Below are positions 1 to 8,462 of a DNA stretch of 64,000 nucleotides, one piece after another. Made by a program: the position numbers and the translations under genes. The first letter of the stretch is position 1, and every line of letters begins with the position of its first letter. This stretch comes from JAAAOZ01 sp964496595 (lineage in GTDB: Bacteria > Chloroflexota > Anaerolineae > B4-G1 > SLSP01), in the NCBI GenBank assembly GCA_964496595.1, contig CAZCAI010000001.1, positions 1-64,000 on the forward strand, written 5' to 3'. The notes beneath the pieces are model-generated. The model had not been told where the DNA came from and searched no databases. It saw only the letters and a program-made list of their open reading frames with translations.

Positions 1-414
1 CCATCCCCGGTCTTCTGATATTCTCTCGGCATCGCGATCTTCTGCATAATGCGGCACTCTCCCGCCGTCGTCGCCTGGACGTAAACATCCAGGCTAAGAG
101 AGCCAAGCCCTGCGGGCTAAAGGTCCTCGCCGTCGGGAAAAGAGACCAGCCCGCAGGGCTTCGTTCTTTTAGCCCGTGGACTTCATCCACGGGCGACGAC
201 GGCTGAACCATCCCCGGTCTTCTGATATTCTCTCGGCATCGCGATCTTCTGCATAATGCGGCACTCTCCCGCCGTCGTCGCCTGGACGTAAACATCCAGG
301 CTAAGAGAGCCAAGCCCTGCGGGCTAAAGGTCCTCGCCGTCGGGAAAAGAGACCAGCCCGCAGGGCTTCGTTCTCTTAGCGCGGGGACTTTATCCCCGCG
401 CGGCGACGGCTGAA
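1..414. repeat. Tandem 207-bp structured repeat (two units)
   Basis: Positions 1-207 and 208-414 are nearly identical, and a third copy seems to begin at 415 but stops after a few bases. Each unit folds as a multi-branch structure. The outer arms are GCCGTCGTCGCC (64-75) and GGCGACGACGGC (192-203). Inside lie CCTGGA/TCCAGG (74-79/88-93), a perfect 14-bp stem AAGCCCTGCGGGCT/AGCCCGCAGGGCTT (105-118/148-161), and a hairpin near 171-193. The two units differ mainly in that last hairpin, where both arms changed together (CCCGTGGA/TCCACGGG versus CGCGGGGA/TCCCCGCG). It lies downstream of the minus-strand restriction-modification gene, and I see no coding potential. It may be a non-coding RNA, a terminator-like element or a mobile palindromic repeat. 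Confidence 0.85.
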
Positions 415-429
415 CAATCCCCGGTATCC

Positions 430-3400
430 TCACCCCACCGCCACCGCATCGATTTCCCCCATGATGCGATCCGTCTCCAGCAGGGCGACGATGATTTTCT
501 GGAAGTGGCGGATGTCCTCGAAGGTGAGCGTGCGCCCGCGCCGATCTTTGAGCCATTTTTGCGCGGGTTGGTAGCCGCCGATGTAGAATTCCCAGGCGCG
601 CAGGGGCACGCCATCGAAGTATTGCTGGTCGTTGATCCACACCCGCCCGATGCCGCGTTCCGCGTCGGTCAGCTCGAAGCCGGGGCTGCTCTTGGTGATC
701 CGGCGCGCGACTTGGTTGCTGCCGTCGTGAGGATAGCTCGTGACGAATTTGTTGACGACGGGCGCTTCCAACAGATGGATGCGCCGCAGTTCGCCGCCCA
801 GGGTCACGAGGCGCCAGAAGGTCGCGGGATCGTCGGGGTAGGGCACGCGGGGAAAATCGATCTTGAGGAATTCTTCGTAGGTCTCGCGGTAGGTAGGGCT
901 GTGCAGCACGGCGTAGATGTAATCTAACAGGTCGAGGGGCGCGAAAGCCTCTCCCCCCGGCTTTTCCCCTCCCTCGCGTGCGGGGGAGGTTGGGTGGGGG
1001 TTTGGTGTGAAGGTGAGGCCCAGGTCGCGCGCGATCTTTTTGACGATCTCCATATTGAGGTTGGGCGTGCGCTGGGTGCTGAGGAAGCTGTCTTGTGTGT
1101 CATCTTCGGGGTAGAGGTAGAGGGGGAAGATGTACCCGACTTCTCCGGTTTGTAAGGATACAGTACACCTTTCGCTGGGTTTATCGCTAATGAAAACGTG
1201 TTGAAAATCAAATGAAGTTTGTCTTTTACAGGTTAAAAGTGATAAGTTATCGTGGAGTAAATGCCTAGTTACGTTATATCTTGGATATGCTACAAACCCT
1301 CTGGATTTTCTCGATAAATATGTATATCTTGTATCGAAGGGTCTATATTCGATTTTAGCTATAGCTTCTTTTCCCGAACTCTCGAAATCTTCAATTGATG
1401 ATTGTATCGACCAATCTCTTGTGTCTTTCAGAAAAGGATATATAGCTCTAATCTCTTTCTCGGGTTTGGTTGTAAAGTTCTCATAAACAGAAAGTAGATC
1501 TTCCCTTGAAAAGTGAATAGCTATTTTGTCCTTTTGCGTTTCAATACCTGATGAATATAGATTGAATATTTCATCTATTTTGAATCCTGATTTGTATTCA
1601 TCTTGTGACGTATAATCCTTGGGAATGAAAAATAGGTTTGGTTTTCGGGGTTTTAATTCATTCCATGCAATCGAATCGATTGAGGATCTTGAGAGGAATT
1701 TATATTTGTCGTCGCGTTCTCCAAACACATCAAAATGAGAGATATTCGCCTGTTTGTTTCTTCCTGTTTTTACGAAGATGTTTATGGAGACTCCAGCCAT
1801 TATGTCAAATACGTTCTGGTCGACAGACCCATCGGGGCAAGTCTCTTTTTTTCTTGCATTGCCGTGCAAATCCAAGATGTAGATTTCATCGAAGCTCTCC
1901 AGCAGGTGCTTTCGCATTTGCCGATGCGTTACTCCATCGATGAAGCTGTTGTTGGAGATGTAGGCTAAGATTCCCTCGCCGTTTTTATCGATCAAATATT
2001 GCCCATAGCGAATAAACTTGATGTAGTCATCGTCCAGGTTGATCTTTTTCTCATCTAGATTTTTCTTGTAATCCTCAATCAAATTTTCAATCCATTCGCC
2101 TCGGTTAGAACTGCTCACCGCATACGGCGGATTGCCCAGCACGACCATCACCGGCGTATCGCGCTTGATGCGATTGGCCTCGGCGGCCTCCTGGCTCAGC
2201 CAACTGGCGAAGAGCGAGCCGGTATCGGGGTGGTGCTCCTCCAAGGAGTTGGTCAGGTAGACGTGAAGCCGCCGGCCCGCCGGGATCGCGACGCCCGTCT
2301 CGCGCAGCAGCAGCTCCAGCTTGAGGTGGGCCATCGCGTAGGAGGCCATCAGCAGCTCGAAGCCGTGGAGGCGCGGGATCAGATCGTCCGCCACGTAACC
2401 GGGCCAGGCGCCGCGCATCGCGGCAAATTGCGTCCGGTAGATGTGCTTGACGATCTCGGCCAAAAAGGTGCCCGTCCCCGTGGCCGGGTCCAGAATCTGC
2501 ACCTTGTGCACCTCGCGCTCGACCTCCTTGTAGCCCGACTTCGTGCGCTTATCCTGGGCCTGTGTCTGGAGTGTGATCGTTGTCTGGCTCGTATCGGCCA
2601 GGCCCAGCGGGAGATCGAACTCGGCCTTGAGCAGGTCATCGACGGCGCGGACGATGAAGTTGACGACCGGCTCCGGCGTGTACCAGACGCCGCGCGATTT
2701 GCGCAGCGCGGGGTCGTACTCCGCCAAGAAGGTCTCGTAGAAGTGGATCACGGGATCGTTCTGCTCCGTGCTCGCGCCGAAGTTGGTCAGCAGCGCCTCC
2801 ACATCGGTGGCGCGGAAAACCTCGGCCAGGTTATCCACCGTGGGCCGGATGCGCGGGTCGATATCGTAGCCGGCCACGTGCTGGAAGAGCTTGCGAAGGA
2901 AGGGGTTGCTCTGCGGCACCAGGTTCGCCGCCTCCTCGCGGCTGAAGGTCTCCAGGTGGGGATCGTGCAGGCGCGCGGCGAACATCCCGTAGGCCAGCGT
3001 CTGGGCGTAGATGTCGGCGAAGGCGGCGGGGGTGAGATCGTGGATGAGAATCTTCTTGAAGGTGTGATACTGCTCCTGCAACGCCGTGCGCGCCATGTCC
3101 GCGCCGTCGGGAGCGGCGGCGGTGCGGGCCTCATCCGCCGTGAGCGCCTGCTCCAAGATCGTCTGGAGCAAGCGGGCCTTGGCGGCCATCATCTCCGCCA
3201 ACTTTTTGGGATTATGAATCGTCTGGCCGATAAAGGTGCAGAACTCGCGCAGCAGATCGATAAAAGCGGGGAAGTTTTCGGGCAGCGGCGTGAGCGTGCC
3301 ATTGGCGGCGTCCACCTCGGCCAGGCGGATGTCGTGAATCAGCTCGCCGGCCTCGAAGAAGCGGAACCAGACGTAATCCGTGATGATGAGATTATCCAAC

Positions 3401-3687
3401 GCGCGCTTGTAGCGCGTGAACTGCTCGCGATAGCGCTTGCTGGTGAGATCCTTGCCCACATCCTTGGCCTCGATGTAGCCGATGGGGATGGGATCGCCGC
3501 CGATGCTGCGCGTGATGACAAAATCGGGGTTGCCGGAGTCGGTCACATTCGCCGGCTCATTCGTCACCTCCACGCCGGGCGCCAGCTCGCGGATCAGCCC
3601 CTCCAGATCGGCGCGGTAAGCGTGCTCGCGCGAGATACCCGATTGCAGGCGTTTTTCGATGGCGGCGAGATAGGTTGGGATGGTCAT
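430..3687 (-). CDS. Type ISP-like restriction-modification protein (nuclease + N6-adenine methyltransferase + specificity domain)
   Basis: This 1085-residue protein combines DNA cleavage, adenine methylation and target recognition in one chain. An N-terminal PD-(D/E)XK-like motif is visible (NPDF with D55, then E73-A-K75). The methyltransferase has motif I DPATGTGTF at residues 400-408 and motif IV NPPY at 519-522. The C-terminal half resembles the type ISP specificity domain. I see no helicase motifs, unlike LlaGI-type ISP enzymes, so it may act as a type IIG-like enzyme. The start is the ATG at 3687, preceded by GGAGGAG; an upstream in-frame ATG at 3732 lacks such a site and lies in a repeat tract. 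The stretch at about 1140-2110 is clearly AT-richer than the rest and begins just after motif IV, suggesting an exchanged recognition domain. No separate restriction subunit is nearby. Confidence 0.85.
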   Translation of the reverse strand: MTIPTYLAAIEKRLQSGISREHAYRADLEGLIRELAPGVEVTNEPANVTDSGNPDFVITRSIGGDPIPIGYIEAKDVGKDLTSKRYREQFTRYKRALDNLIITDYVWFRFFEAGELIHDIRLAEVDAANGTLTPLPENFPAFIDLLREFCTFIGQTIHNPKKLAEMMAAKARLLQTILEQALTADEARTAAAPDGADMARTALQEQYHTFKKILIHDLTPAAFADIYAQTLAYGMFAARLHDPHLETFSREEAANLVPQSNPFLRKLFQHVAGYDIDPRIRPTVDNLAEVFRATDVEALLTNFGASTEQNDPVIHFYETFLAEYDPALRKSRGVWYTPEPVVNFIVRAVDDLLKAEFDLPLGLADTSQTTITLQTQAQDKRTKSGYKEVEREVHKVQILDPATGTGTFLAEIVKHIYRTQFAAMRGAWPGYVADDLIPRLHGFELLMASYAMAHLKLELLLRETGVAIPAGRRLHVYLTNSLEEHHPDTGSLFASWLSQEAAEANRIKRDTPVMVVLGNPPYAVSSSNRGEWIENLIEDYKKNLDEKKINLDDDYIKFIRYGQYLIDKNGEGILAYISNNSFIDGVTHRQMRKHLLESFDEIYILDLHGNARKKETCPDGSVDQNVFDIMAGVSINIFVKTGRNKQANISHFDVFGERDDKYKFLSRSSIDSIAWNELKPRKPNLFFIPKDYTSQDEYKSGFKIDEIFNLYSSGIETQKDKIAIHFSREDLLSVYENFTTKPEKEIRAIYPFLKDTRDWSIQSSIEDFESSGKEAIAKIEYRPFDTRYTYLSRKSRGFVAYPRYNVTRHLLHDNLSLLTCKRQTSFDFQHVFISDKPSERCTVSLQTGEVGYIFPLYLYPEDDTQDSFLSTQRTPNLNMEIVKKIARDLGLTFTPNPHPTSPAREGGEKPGGEAFAPLDLLDYIYAVLHSPTYRETYEEFLKIDFPRVPYPDDPATFWRLVTLGGELRRIHLLEAPVVNKFVTSYPHDGSNQVARRITKSSPGFELTDAERGIGRVWINDQQYFDGVPLRAWEFYIGGYQPAQKWLKDRRGRTLTFEDIRHFQKIIVALLETDRIMGEIDAVAVG
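945..1008. repeat. Palindromic repeat inserted in frame in the R-M gene
   Basis: This GC-rich segment contains CCTCCC and GGGGAGG arms around a short loop. It encodes a proline/glycine/glutamate-rich stretch (residues about 893-914, including PHPTSPAREGGEKPGG) unlike the flanking conserved sequence. The reading frame stays open. It looks like an in-frame insertion of an intergenic-type palindrome into the specificity domain. Confidence 0.5.
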
Positions 3688-3709
3688 TATGGGGGACTCC
3701 TCCTGAAAA

Positions 3710-3760
3710 TTGGTCAAAGGTTGAAAAGTCAAACGTCAGAACGTCAAAGGTCAAAAAGTC
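3710..3760. repeat. Heptad-like repeat leader upstream of the R-M gene
   Basis: Read on the minus strand, this tract repeats GAC-CTTT, GAC-GTTCT, GAC-GTTT and similar units with a period of 7-8 bases. It ends a few bases before the GGAGGAG ribosome-binding site of the gene starting at 3687. It is one of seven such leaders in the window. Confidence 0.6.
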
Positions 3761-3870
3761 GGCGGTGGGGTATCCTCGCGTACAAGGTGGGGTTGCTTAG
3801 GTAGTTCCAAAATTTAAAACCCTCCAAACCAGATGCTTTTTCCTCGGAAGATTGCTTGTATTTGGGAGGT

Positions 3871-4248
3871 TTATTTTCTTGGAACGGCCTTGGCTTTGGG
3901 GTTTCGATGTCGGTTGGATGAAGATTCAGGTGCCGCAGATTTCGACAGATGCGCCGGGATTTGTACGATGACATCTAAATACCACCACCAGTGGGTAGGG
4001 GGCACGCGCTCATCACGCCGCCAATTCGATAAATCAGCGACCCGCCGAATAGATGCGTAGAATTCCTTGGCGTGTTGCAGAAAGATACGATCCGCTTTTA
4101 ACACCCGCTCGCGTTCCTCATCCGAGAGATGCAACTCGTTTTGAGCGATCTCGCTGCGAGTCATCAACATATCCAAATGCTCCATCCCGCTCACATCGGG
4201 GAACTGCACATCCACTTCATAGCTGGCGATCAACGCTTTATAGTTCAT
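3871..4248 (-). CDS. Small protein of unknown function, second gene of an overlapping pair
   Basis: I do not recognise this 125-residue protein. It is acidic and predicted soluble. Its N-terminal half looks helical and charged (a SDEERERVLKADR stretch), a THWWWYLD tryptophan cluster follows, and the tail is basic. The ATG at 4248 has GAGGTG four bases upstream. The start lies inside the upstream gene (end at 4238), an 11-bp overlap that suggests translational coupling. Two short overlapping genes beside a restriction-modification gene would fit a toxin-antitoxin pair, but no known toxin or antitoxin motif is visible, so this is only a suggestion. The following 140 bp up to the R-M leader holds nothing I recognise. 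Confidence 0.6.
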   Translation of the reverse strand: MNYKALIASYEVDVQFPDVSGMEHLDMLMTRSEIAQNELHLSDEERERVLKADRIFLQHAKEFYASIRRVADLSNWRRDERVPPTHWWWYLDVIVQIPAHLSKSAAPESSSNRHRNPKAKAVPRK

Positions 4249-4612
4249 AATACACCTCGCTCAATAACCCAATTTTCTCAAATCCAGGTTTGCTTAAATA
4301 TCTTTCCGGTCGTTCGACCACAAAAGCACTTTCTAACACACCGGCATAATCAAACATCACCAACCACTGCTGCTCTTCAACAGTGGCAACTACAGCCACG
4401 TATGACACATAATTATACCAGTAACGGTACACTAAAGCAGATTTTTCTTGCACCACCTTTAAAATGAGATTTTCGTAGTCCTCAAGAGTAGCGGTTTGGG
4501 GGAGATGACCTCGCCGCTTACGTTTCTGTAGGTGACGTATTGCGCTGTTAGGTTTCCAGCGTATTTCCGAACGGACTATTTTGATTGCTTCGATGATCTT
4601 GAGATACTTCAT
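4238..4612 (-). CDS. Small protein of unknown function, first gene of an overlapping pair
   Basis: I do not recognise this 124-residue protein. The first 40 residues are basic and helical (MKYLKIIEAIKIVRSEIRW, then a KRKRR patch). The rest alternates hydrophobic beta-like strands (YVSYVAVVATV, WLVMFDYAGV), consistent with a small alpha/beta domain of the size of many toxins. No signal peptide or membrane segment is visible. The only ribosome-binding candidate is a weak AAGGA about 13 bases before the ATG at 4612. Its 3' end overlaps the start of the next gene by 11 bp, so the two are probably cotranscribed. The base composition is more AT-rich than that of neighbouring metabolic genes, which fits horizontally acquired cargo. 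Confidence 0.6.
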   Translation of the reverse strand: MKYLKIIEAIKIVRSEIRWKPNSAIRHLQKRKRRGHLPQTATLEDYENLILKVVQEKSALVYRYWYNYVSYVAVVATVEEQQWLVMFDYAGVLESAFVVERPERYLSKPGFEKIGLLSEVYYEL

Positions 4613-4692
4613 TATGGCATAAGTTCCTTATCACTCCATTATCGATGAGGTTGCACAAAAACTATCCTCCCCGATAGTATACACCCATCAAA

Positions 4693-7098
4693 TCAGCGTC
4701 GCAACACCAGCGGCAGATAGACCCGCGACAGCCCCGACGCGACGCTCACGACGACCTGCGCGGTGTTGTTGGTGGCCGTCATCTCGCGCCAGGAGGTGCG
4801 GACGGCGGCGGTGTTCAGCAGCGCGCCGGTGTAGGCGTCGCTCGTCGTGATGACCAAATCCAACTCGAGGGTGATCACCGGCACGGCGTGGACGGCGACC
4901 TGGGCCCAATTGCACGTGAAGCGCCCGCTTTGGAGATTCCCCTGGCAGAAATAGTCATCGGGCAACTCCCAGCCGGCGATGGCGCGCGTGGGGATCAGCG
5001 TGTCGGTGAGGGTGATGGGGAGCGCCTCCGTCGTGGCGCCGGTGCGGGTGATCAGCAGCGTGTAGCGCAGCGTGCCGCCCGGCTCGACTAAGGTCGCGGC
5101 GGCCTCCTTAGCCACGGCCAAATCGACCCGCGCCTCGGCCACGACCTGCGTCAGCGCTACGGCCCGCGCGCGTTCCTCGGTTCCCTGAATCGTGGCGGTG
5201 ATGACGGTGGTATCGGCCGTGTCCGGTTCGGCGTCAGACGGCGCTGCGACGTGCAGGTGCAGCGTGGCGCTCGTCTGCGGGCTGAGTTGGAGCGGCGTCG
5301 CTGGATCTGGATCTAGCGTGGCCCAGCCCTGATCGCTCCGCGCCTCTAAGTCGTAGGTCGCGGTCTCCGTGCCCGTGTTGAGCAGGCGGAAGGTGTGGGT
5401 GACGGTCGCGCCGGGTGCGGCCAGGCGCGTGGAGAGCGGCGGCATCAGCCAGACGCCGCGCGCGCGGGTGACGACCTCATCCGCCCCCAGATCGTAGCCC
5501 GCGCCGGAGGGGCGAAGCTGCCCGTCGATGTCGACCATCAGCTCCGCGTCGAACTCGGCCAGCGCCAACGGCACGCCCGCGTCGATGGCGTGGGAGTCGG
5601 TCATCAGATGGTAGGCGCGGACGCACTCCGGCAGATCGCCGGTGCAGACGAAGCGCGGCGCGCTGTAGACGTTCGTCGCGCCCAGGCGCGCCTCGCCGGG
5701 GCCGGCCACGTCGGCGGCGTTGCCCCACCAGAGTGTGCCGTCCAACGTGGCGCGATTCTCCACGGGGGCGGGATAGCCCGTGCTCGCCACGTGGAGCGCC
5801 GTGGTGTGGCTGGCGACGATGGTGTTGGTGAAGGCCGGCTGACTGGGGATGGGGACTTCCGGCGGGAAAATCTGCCCCGGCTGATGATCCAAGTGGACGC
5901 CGGTCGCGCCCGCATTCTTCGCCAGCGTGCTGTGGTAGAGGCGCGGCGACGAGGCGTGCAGGTAGAGCGCCGCGCCCTCGTCGGCCACATTATCGGCGAC
6001 GATCAGATTGACCAGGCCGGCCAACGCCGTATCGAAGTAGATGCCGCCGCCGCGATGCGCGCTCTGGATCGTCCCCGCCGCATCGTCCGCGCGGTTGTGG
6101 CGGATGTAGCTGTTGGCGATGATGGGGACATCGCCCCAGAGGAGGTTCAGCATCCCTTCGATGTAGAGACCCGCGCCGTGCAAGGCCGTGTTGGAATAGA
6201 CCGCCGTGGCGATCAGCCGCGCGCGACTATCCGCGAGGTAGGCGCCGCCGCCGTGCCGCCCGGCTCGATTTTCCAACATCACGTTCCCGGCGACCAAGGG
6301 CGCGCCCTCGTCGATGTACAGGCCGCCGCCATCGCGCTGCGCGACGTTCTCGTTGAGCGCCAACATCGTCAGCGTCGGATCGCCGCCCGCGATGTAGAGG
6401 CCGCCGCCGTCCTCCGCCTCGTTCCCCTGGATGAGCAGCAGTCCGCTGAAGCCGGGAAAGCTGCCCCAACCCAACTCCCCGGGATCGAAGGAGGTGCGGC
6501 ACTGCTTGAGATAGAGGCCGCCGCCGTAGGTCGCGCTGCCGCTCAGGATGGGCGTGGCGGTGAGGCGCAGCTCCGCCTCCTCGGCGTAGATGTTGCCGCC
6601 GCGCTCGCCGCGCCCCTGGATGAAGGCGATGCGACTGGCCGCGAGCGTCACATCGGGGCCGATGACCTCCAACCCCCGGCGGGCGTTTTCCCCGTCCACT
6701 AGCGAGGGGATCTGTTGGCGCACCCAGAGAAGGGGGAACGGTGTGTAGCTATAGCCGCCTGCCAGGGTCACGCGCTTGGTGACGCGGATGACGGGCGCCT
6801 CTGGATCGTCGGGGCCGGTGTAGCGCGTCGGCGCTAAGTTGTCCAGCGCCGCGATGCGAATCTCGTCACCGGGATCGGCCTCATCCACCGCGTGCTGGAT
6901 GGTCGCGCAGGGTGCGTTGTTGGCCGTGCAGTCGTTCTCCGCATCGCTGCCGCTGCCCGATGAGACATAGCGGATCGTCGGCGCGAGAGGCTGCGCGCGC
7001 GCCGGCCTCCCTAGTGCTGTCAACATCAACATGAGGGCGCCCAGCGCCAACGTCAATGATATTCCAATCGCTACGTTACGACGTCGTTGCGTGTCCAT
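4693..7098 (-). CDS. Secreted right-handed beta-helix protein with DUF11-like domain and YLPLV tail
   Basis: This 801-residue protein is predicted to be exported. The N terminus has a basic stretch (QRRR) and a hydrophobic core ending near ARAQ. Residues about 60-520 contain many short glycine-rich repeats (GGGLY, GGGIY, GGGAY) and asparagine-rich turns typical of right-handed parallel beta-helices and polymorphic outer membrane protein repeats. A DUF11-like domain (VEPGGTLRYTLLI, then ATNNTAQVVV) follows. The chain ends in VYLPLVLRR, the same kind of segment as in two other secreted proteins here. The start is the ATG at 7098, behind GAGGAGGT; a start six codons upstream would bypass that site. 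The likely role is a cell-surface or extracellular structural or adhesive protein. The substrate, if any, is unknown. Confidence 0.75.
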   Translation of the reverse strand: MDTQRRRNVAIGISLTLALGALMLMLTALGRPARAQPLAPTIRYVSSGSGSDAENDCTANNAPCATIQHAVDEADPGDEIRIAALDNLAPTRYTGPDDPEAPVIRVTKRVTLAGGYSYTPFPLLWVRQQIPSLVDGENARRGLEVIGPDVTLAASRIAFIQGRGERGGNIYAEEAELRLTATPILSGSATYGGGLYLKQCRTSFDPGELGWGSFPGFSGLLLIQGNEAEDGGGLYIAGGDPTLTMLALNENVAQRDGGGLYIDEGAPLVAGNVMLENRAGRHGGGAYLADSRARLIATAVYSNTALHGAGLYIEGMLNLLWGDVPIIANSYIRHNRADDAAGTIQSAHRGGGIYFDTALAGLVNLIVADNVADEGAALYLHASSPRLYHSTLAKNAGATGVHLDHQPGQIFPPEVPIPSQPAFTNTIVASHTTALHVASTGYPAPVENRATLDGTLWWGNAADVAGPGEARLGATNVYSAPRFVCTGDLPECVRAYHLMTDSHAIDAGVPLALAEFDAELMVDIDGQLRPSGAGYDLGADEVVTRARGVWLMPPLSTRLAAPGATVTHTFRLLNTGTETATYDLEARSDQGWATLDPDPATPLQLSPQTSATLHLHVAAPSDAEPDTADTTVITATIQGTEERARAVALTQVVAEARVDLAVAKEAAATLVEPGGTLRYTLLITRTGATTEALPITLTDTLIPTRAIAGWELPDDYFCQGNLQSGRFTCNWAQVAVHAVPVITLELDLVITTSDAYTGALLNTAAVRTSWREMTATNNTAQVVVSVASGLSRVYLPLVLRR

Positions 7099-7192
7099 CG
7101 ATACCTCCTCGTGCAAAATAATCAGCAGATGGAGCAGATAAACACAACCCTCTGTGAACTCTGCGTCTCTGTAGGGGGATTTGTAGCCATCT

Positions 7193-8083
7193 TTAGGCTT
7201 GAACTTCGATGGGCAACTCCCCGAAGAACGGCGGCAGATCCGCCTCCGCCGCGAACGCGAGGCCGACCATCGTGGGGCCGGTGTGCGCGCTCATCATCGT
7301 GGTCAATTGCGTCGTGGGCATCCACACGCAGTCGTAAAGCGCGTCCATCCGCTCGCGCAGGAAGGCGATGGCTTTGGGGTTGTAGCCGTGGCCCAGTTGG
7401 GTGCGCAATCGGCTGCCGGGGGGATGATGCGCCTGCACCTCCTTGATCAAGCCGGAGAGCGCGCCCTTGAACGTCCGCGACATCCCGGCCTGTTGATAGG
7501 TGCCGCCCTCCTTCTCCACGCGGATCAGCGGGCGGAGATGCAGCACCGAGGCGATCAGGCCCTTCATGTGGCCGATGCGCCCGCCGTGAATGAGATAGGT
7601 GAGATCGTCGATGGTGTAGATACTCTCGCTCACGATGTTGATCTGCTGGATCATCGTGATGATCTGCGACTTATCCCAGCCGGCGCGCGCGGCGTGGACG
7701 GCGGCCATCACCTGCCAGCCCAGCACGGCTGAGAGGGTCTTCGTATCCACCACCGTGACGTTGGCCTCCGGCGCCATCTGCTTGGCGGCGGTGGCCACGT
7801 TGGCCGGCGCGCTCAGCCCGGAGGACATGTGGATCGAGAGGATGTCGGGATCGTCCTGGGCGAGCCGGCGGTAAAGCTCCGCGAAATCGCCGGCGGACGG
7901 CGCGGCGGTCACGGGCATCTCGCCGGTCTCCTCCAGAAGACGAAAGAGGTCATTGGGGGTGAGTTCGATGTTGCTGAGGTACGTCTCGCCCGCAATGGTG
8001 ATCTTGTGCGGGACGATGTGGATATCCAACGCTGCAATCTGCTCCGGGGGAAGATCCATACCGCTATCTGTGACAATGTGCAT
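7193..8083 (-). CDS. DegV family fatty acid-binding protein
   Basis: This 296-residue protein matches the DegV/FakB fold, which binds a fatty acid and, in Firmicutes, presents it to the kinase FakA. Visible signatures are the N-terminal IVTDSGMDLP, the TAAPSAGDF segment near residue 60, and SSGLSAPANVA with the conserved serine that contacts the carboxylate. The ATG at 8083 has GGAG six bases upstream. The longer open frame to 8194 runs through the heptad repeat tract and is unlikely to be translated. No fakA-like gene lies in the window, so its partner is not visible. It follows the aldo/keto reductase gene but is separated from it by a likely terminator and repeats. Confidence 0.85.
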   Translation of the reverse strand: MHIVTDSGMDLPPEQIAALDIHIVPHKITIAGETYLSNIELTPNDLFRLLEETGEMPVTAAPSAGDFAELYRRLAQDDPDILSIHMSSGLSAPANVATAAKQMAPEANVTVVDTKTLSAVLGWQVMAAVHAARAGWDKSQIITMIQQINIVSESIYTIDDLTYLIHGGRIGHMKGLIASVLHLRPLIRVEKEGGTYQQAGMSRTFKGALSGLIKEVQAHHPPGSRLRTQLGHGYNPKAIAFLRERMDALYDCVWMPTTQLTTMMSAHTGPTMVGLAFAAEADLPPFFGELPIEVQA

Positions 8084-8100
8084 TGTAGTCTCCTTAAAAT

Positions 8101-8140
8101 GAGTTACAAGTTGAAAGTTAGAAGTTGCAAGTTGCAACTT
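8101..8140. repeat. Heptad repeat leader upstream of degV
   Basis: On the coding (minus) strand this is AACTTGC, AACTTCT, AACTTTC, AACTTGT, AACTCAT, an exact 7-base period with an AACT core. It ends just before the AAGGAG site of the gene starting at 8083. Confidence 0.7.
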
Positions 8141-8221
8141 TGCGACTTCGCGCCTCTGCGTTGAGATTTTTTCCTTGGGGGATGACAATTTCATTATAGC
8201 ATAGGCGAACTTAAAACAACA

Positions 8222-8252
8222 AACCTGACAGGTGTTGGAAACCTGTCAGGTT
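8222..8252 (-). terminator. Probable rho-independent terminator after the aldo/keto reductase gene
   Basis: A perfect 12-bp inverted repeat, AACCTGACAGGT/ACCTGTCAGGTT, has a 7-base loop. On the minus strand it is followed by a T-rich run (TTGTTGTTTT). It lies about 210 bases after the stop of the gene ending at 8463. Further small hairpins at 8298-8316 and 8329-8346 lie between the gene and this stem. Confidence 0.6.
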
Positions 8253-8364
8253 TTGTGCGGGGACTATTTGTGTTGTTGAATGGCGGTGTCTACTTCGAGT
8301 CGGCTTTCAGCCGACTTCAGCTTTCAGACGGGTAGTTCACTGCCCGGCGAGGTCATTGATCGGC

Positions 8365-8457
8365 ACCCTTCGATAGCCAGCTCGACCCCAAAGGCGCGGA
8401 TCTGGCGATCCGCTCGGAGCATTTCAGATCGGTAGTGTTTCTCAACCTTCGCAAGGA
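8365..8457. repeat. Possible degenerate copy of the AACCTTCGCAAGG inverted-repeat element
   Basis: The right end AACCTTCGCAAGG (8444-8456) matches the conserved terminus of the elements at 34721, 43172 and 44616. A poor left-end match (ACCCTTCGA, 8365-8373) lies about 93 bp away, close to the usual length. Like the others it begins a few bases after a stop codon (8463). Confidence 0.35.
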
Positions 8458-8462
8458 GCCGC

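Noticed and set aside
1..414. CRISPR array
   Set aside because: Two 207-bp near-identical units with no unique spacers are not a CRISPR array, and no cas gene is present.
2230..3804. Long plus-strand open frame of 524 codons opposite the R-M gene
   Set aside because: It mirrors the restriction-modification gene on the other strand, has arginine-, glycine- and alanine-rich content typical of shadow frames in high-GC DNA, and no ribosome-binding site or domain.
5395..6702. Plus-strand open frame of 435 codons opposite the beta-helix protein
   Set aside because: It is a shadow of the minus-strand gene with signal peptide and repeats; its composition is dominated by Arg, Gly, Ala and Val without motifs.
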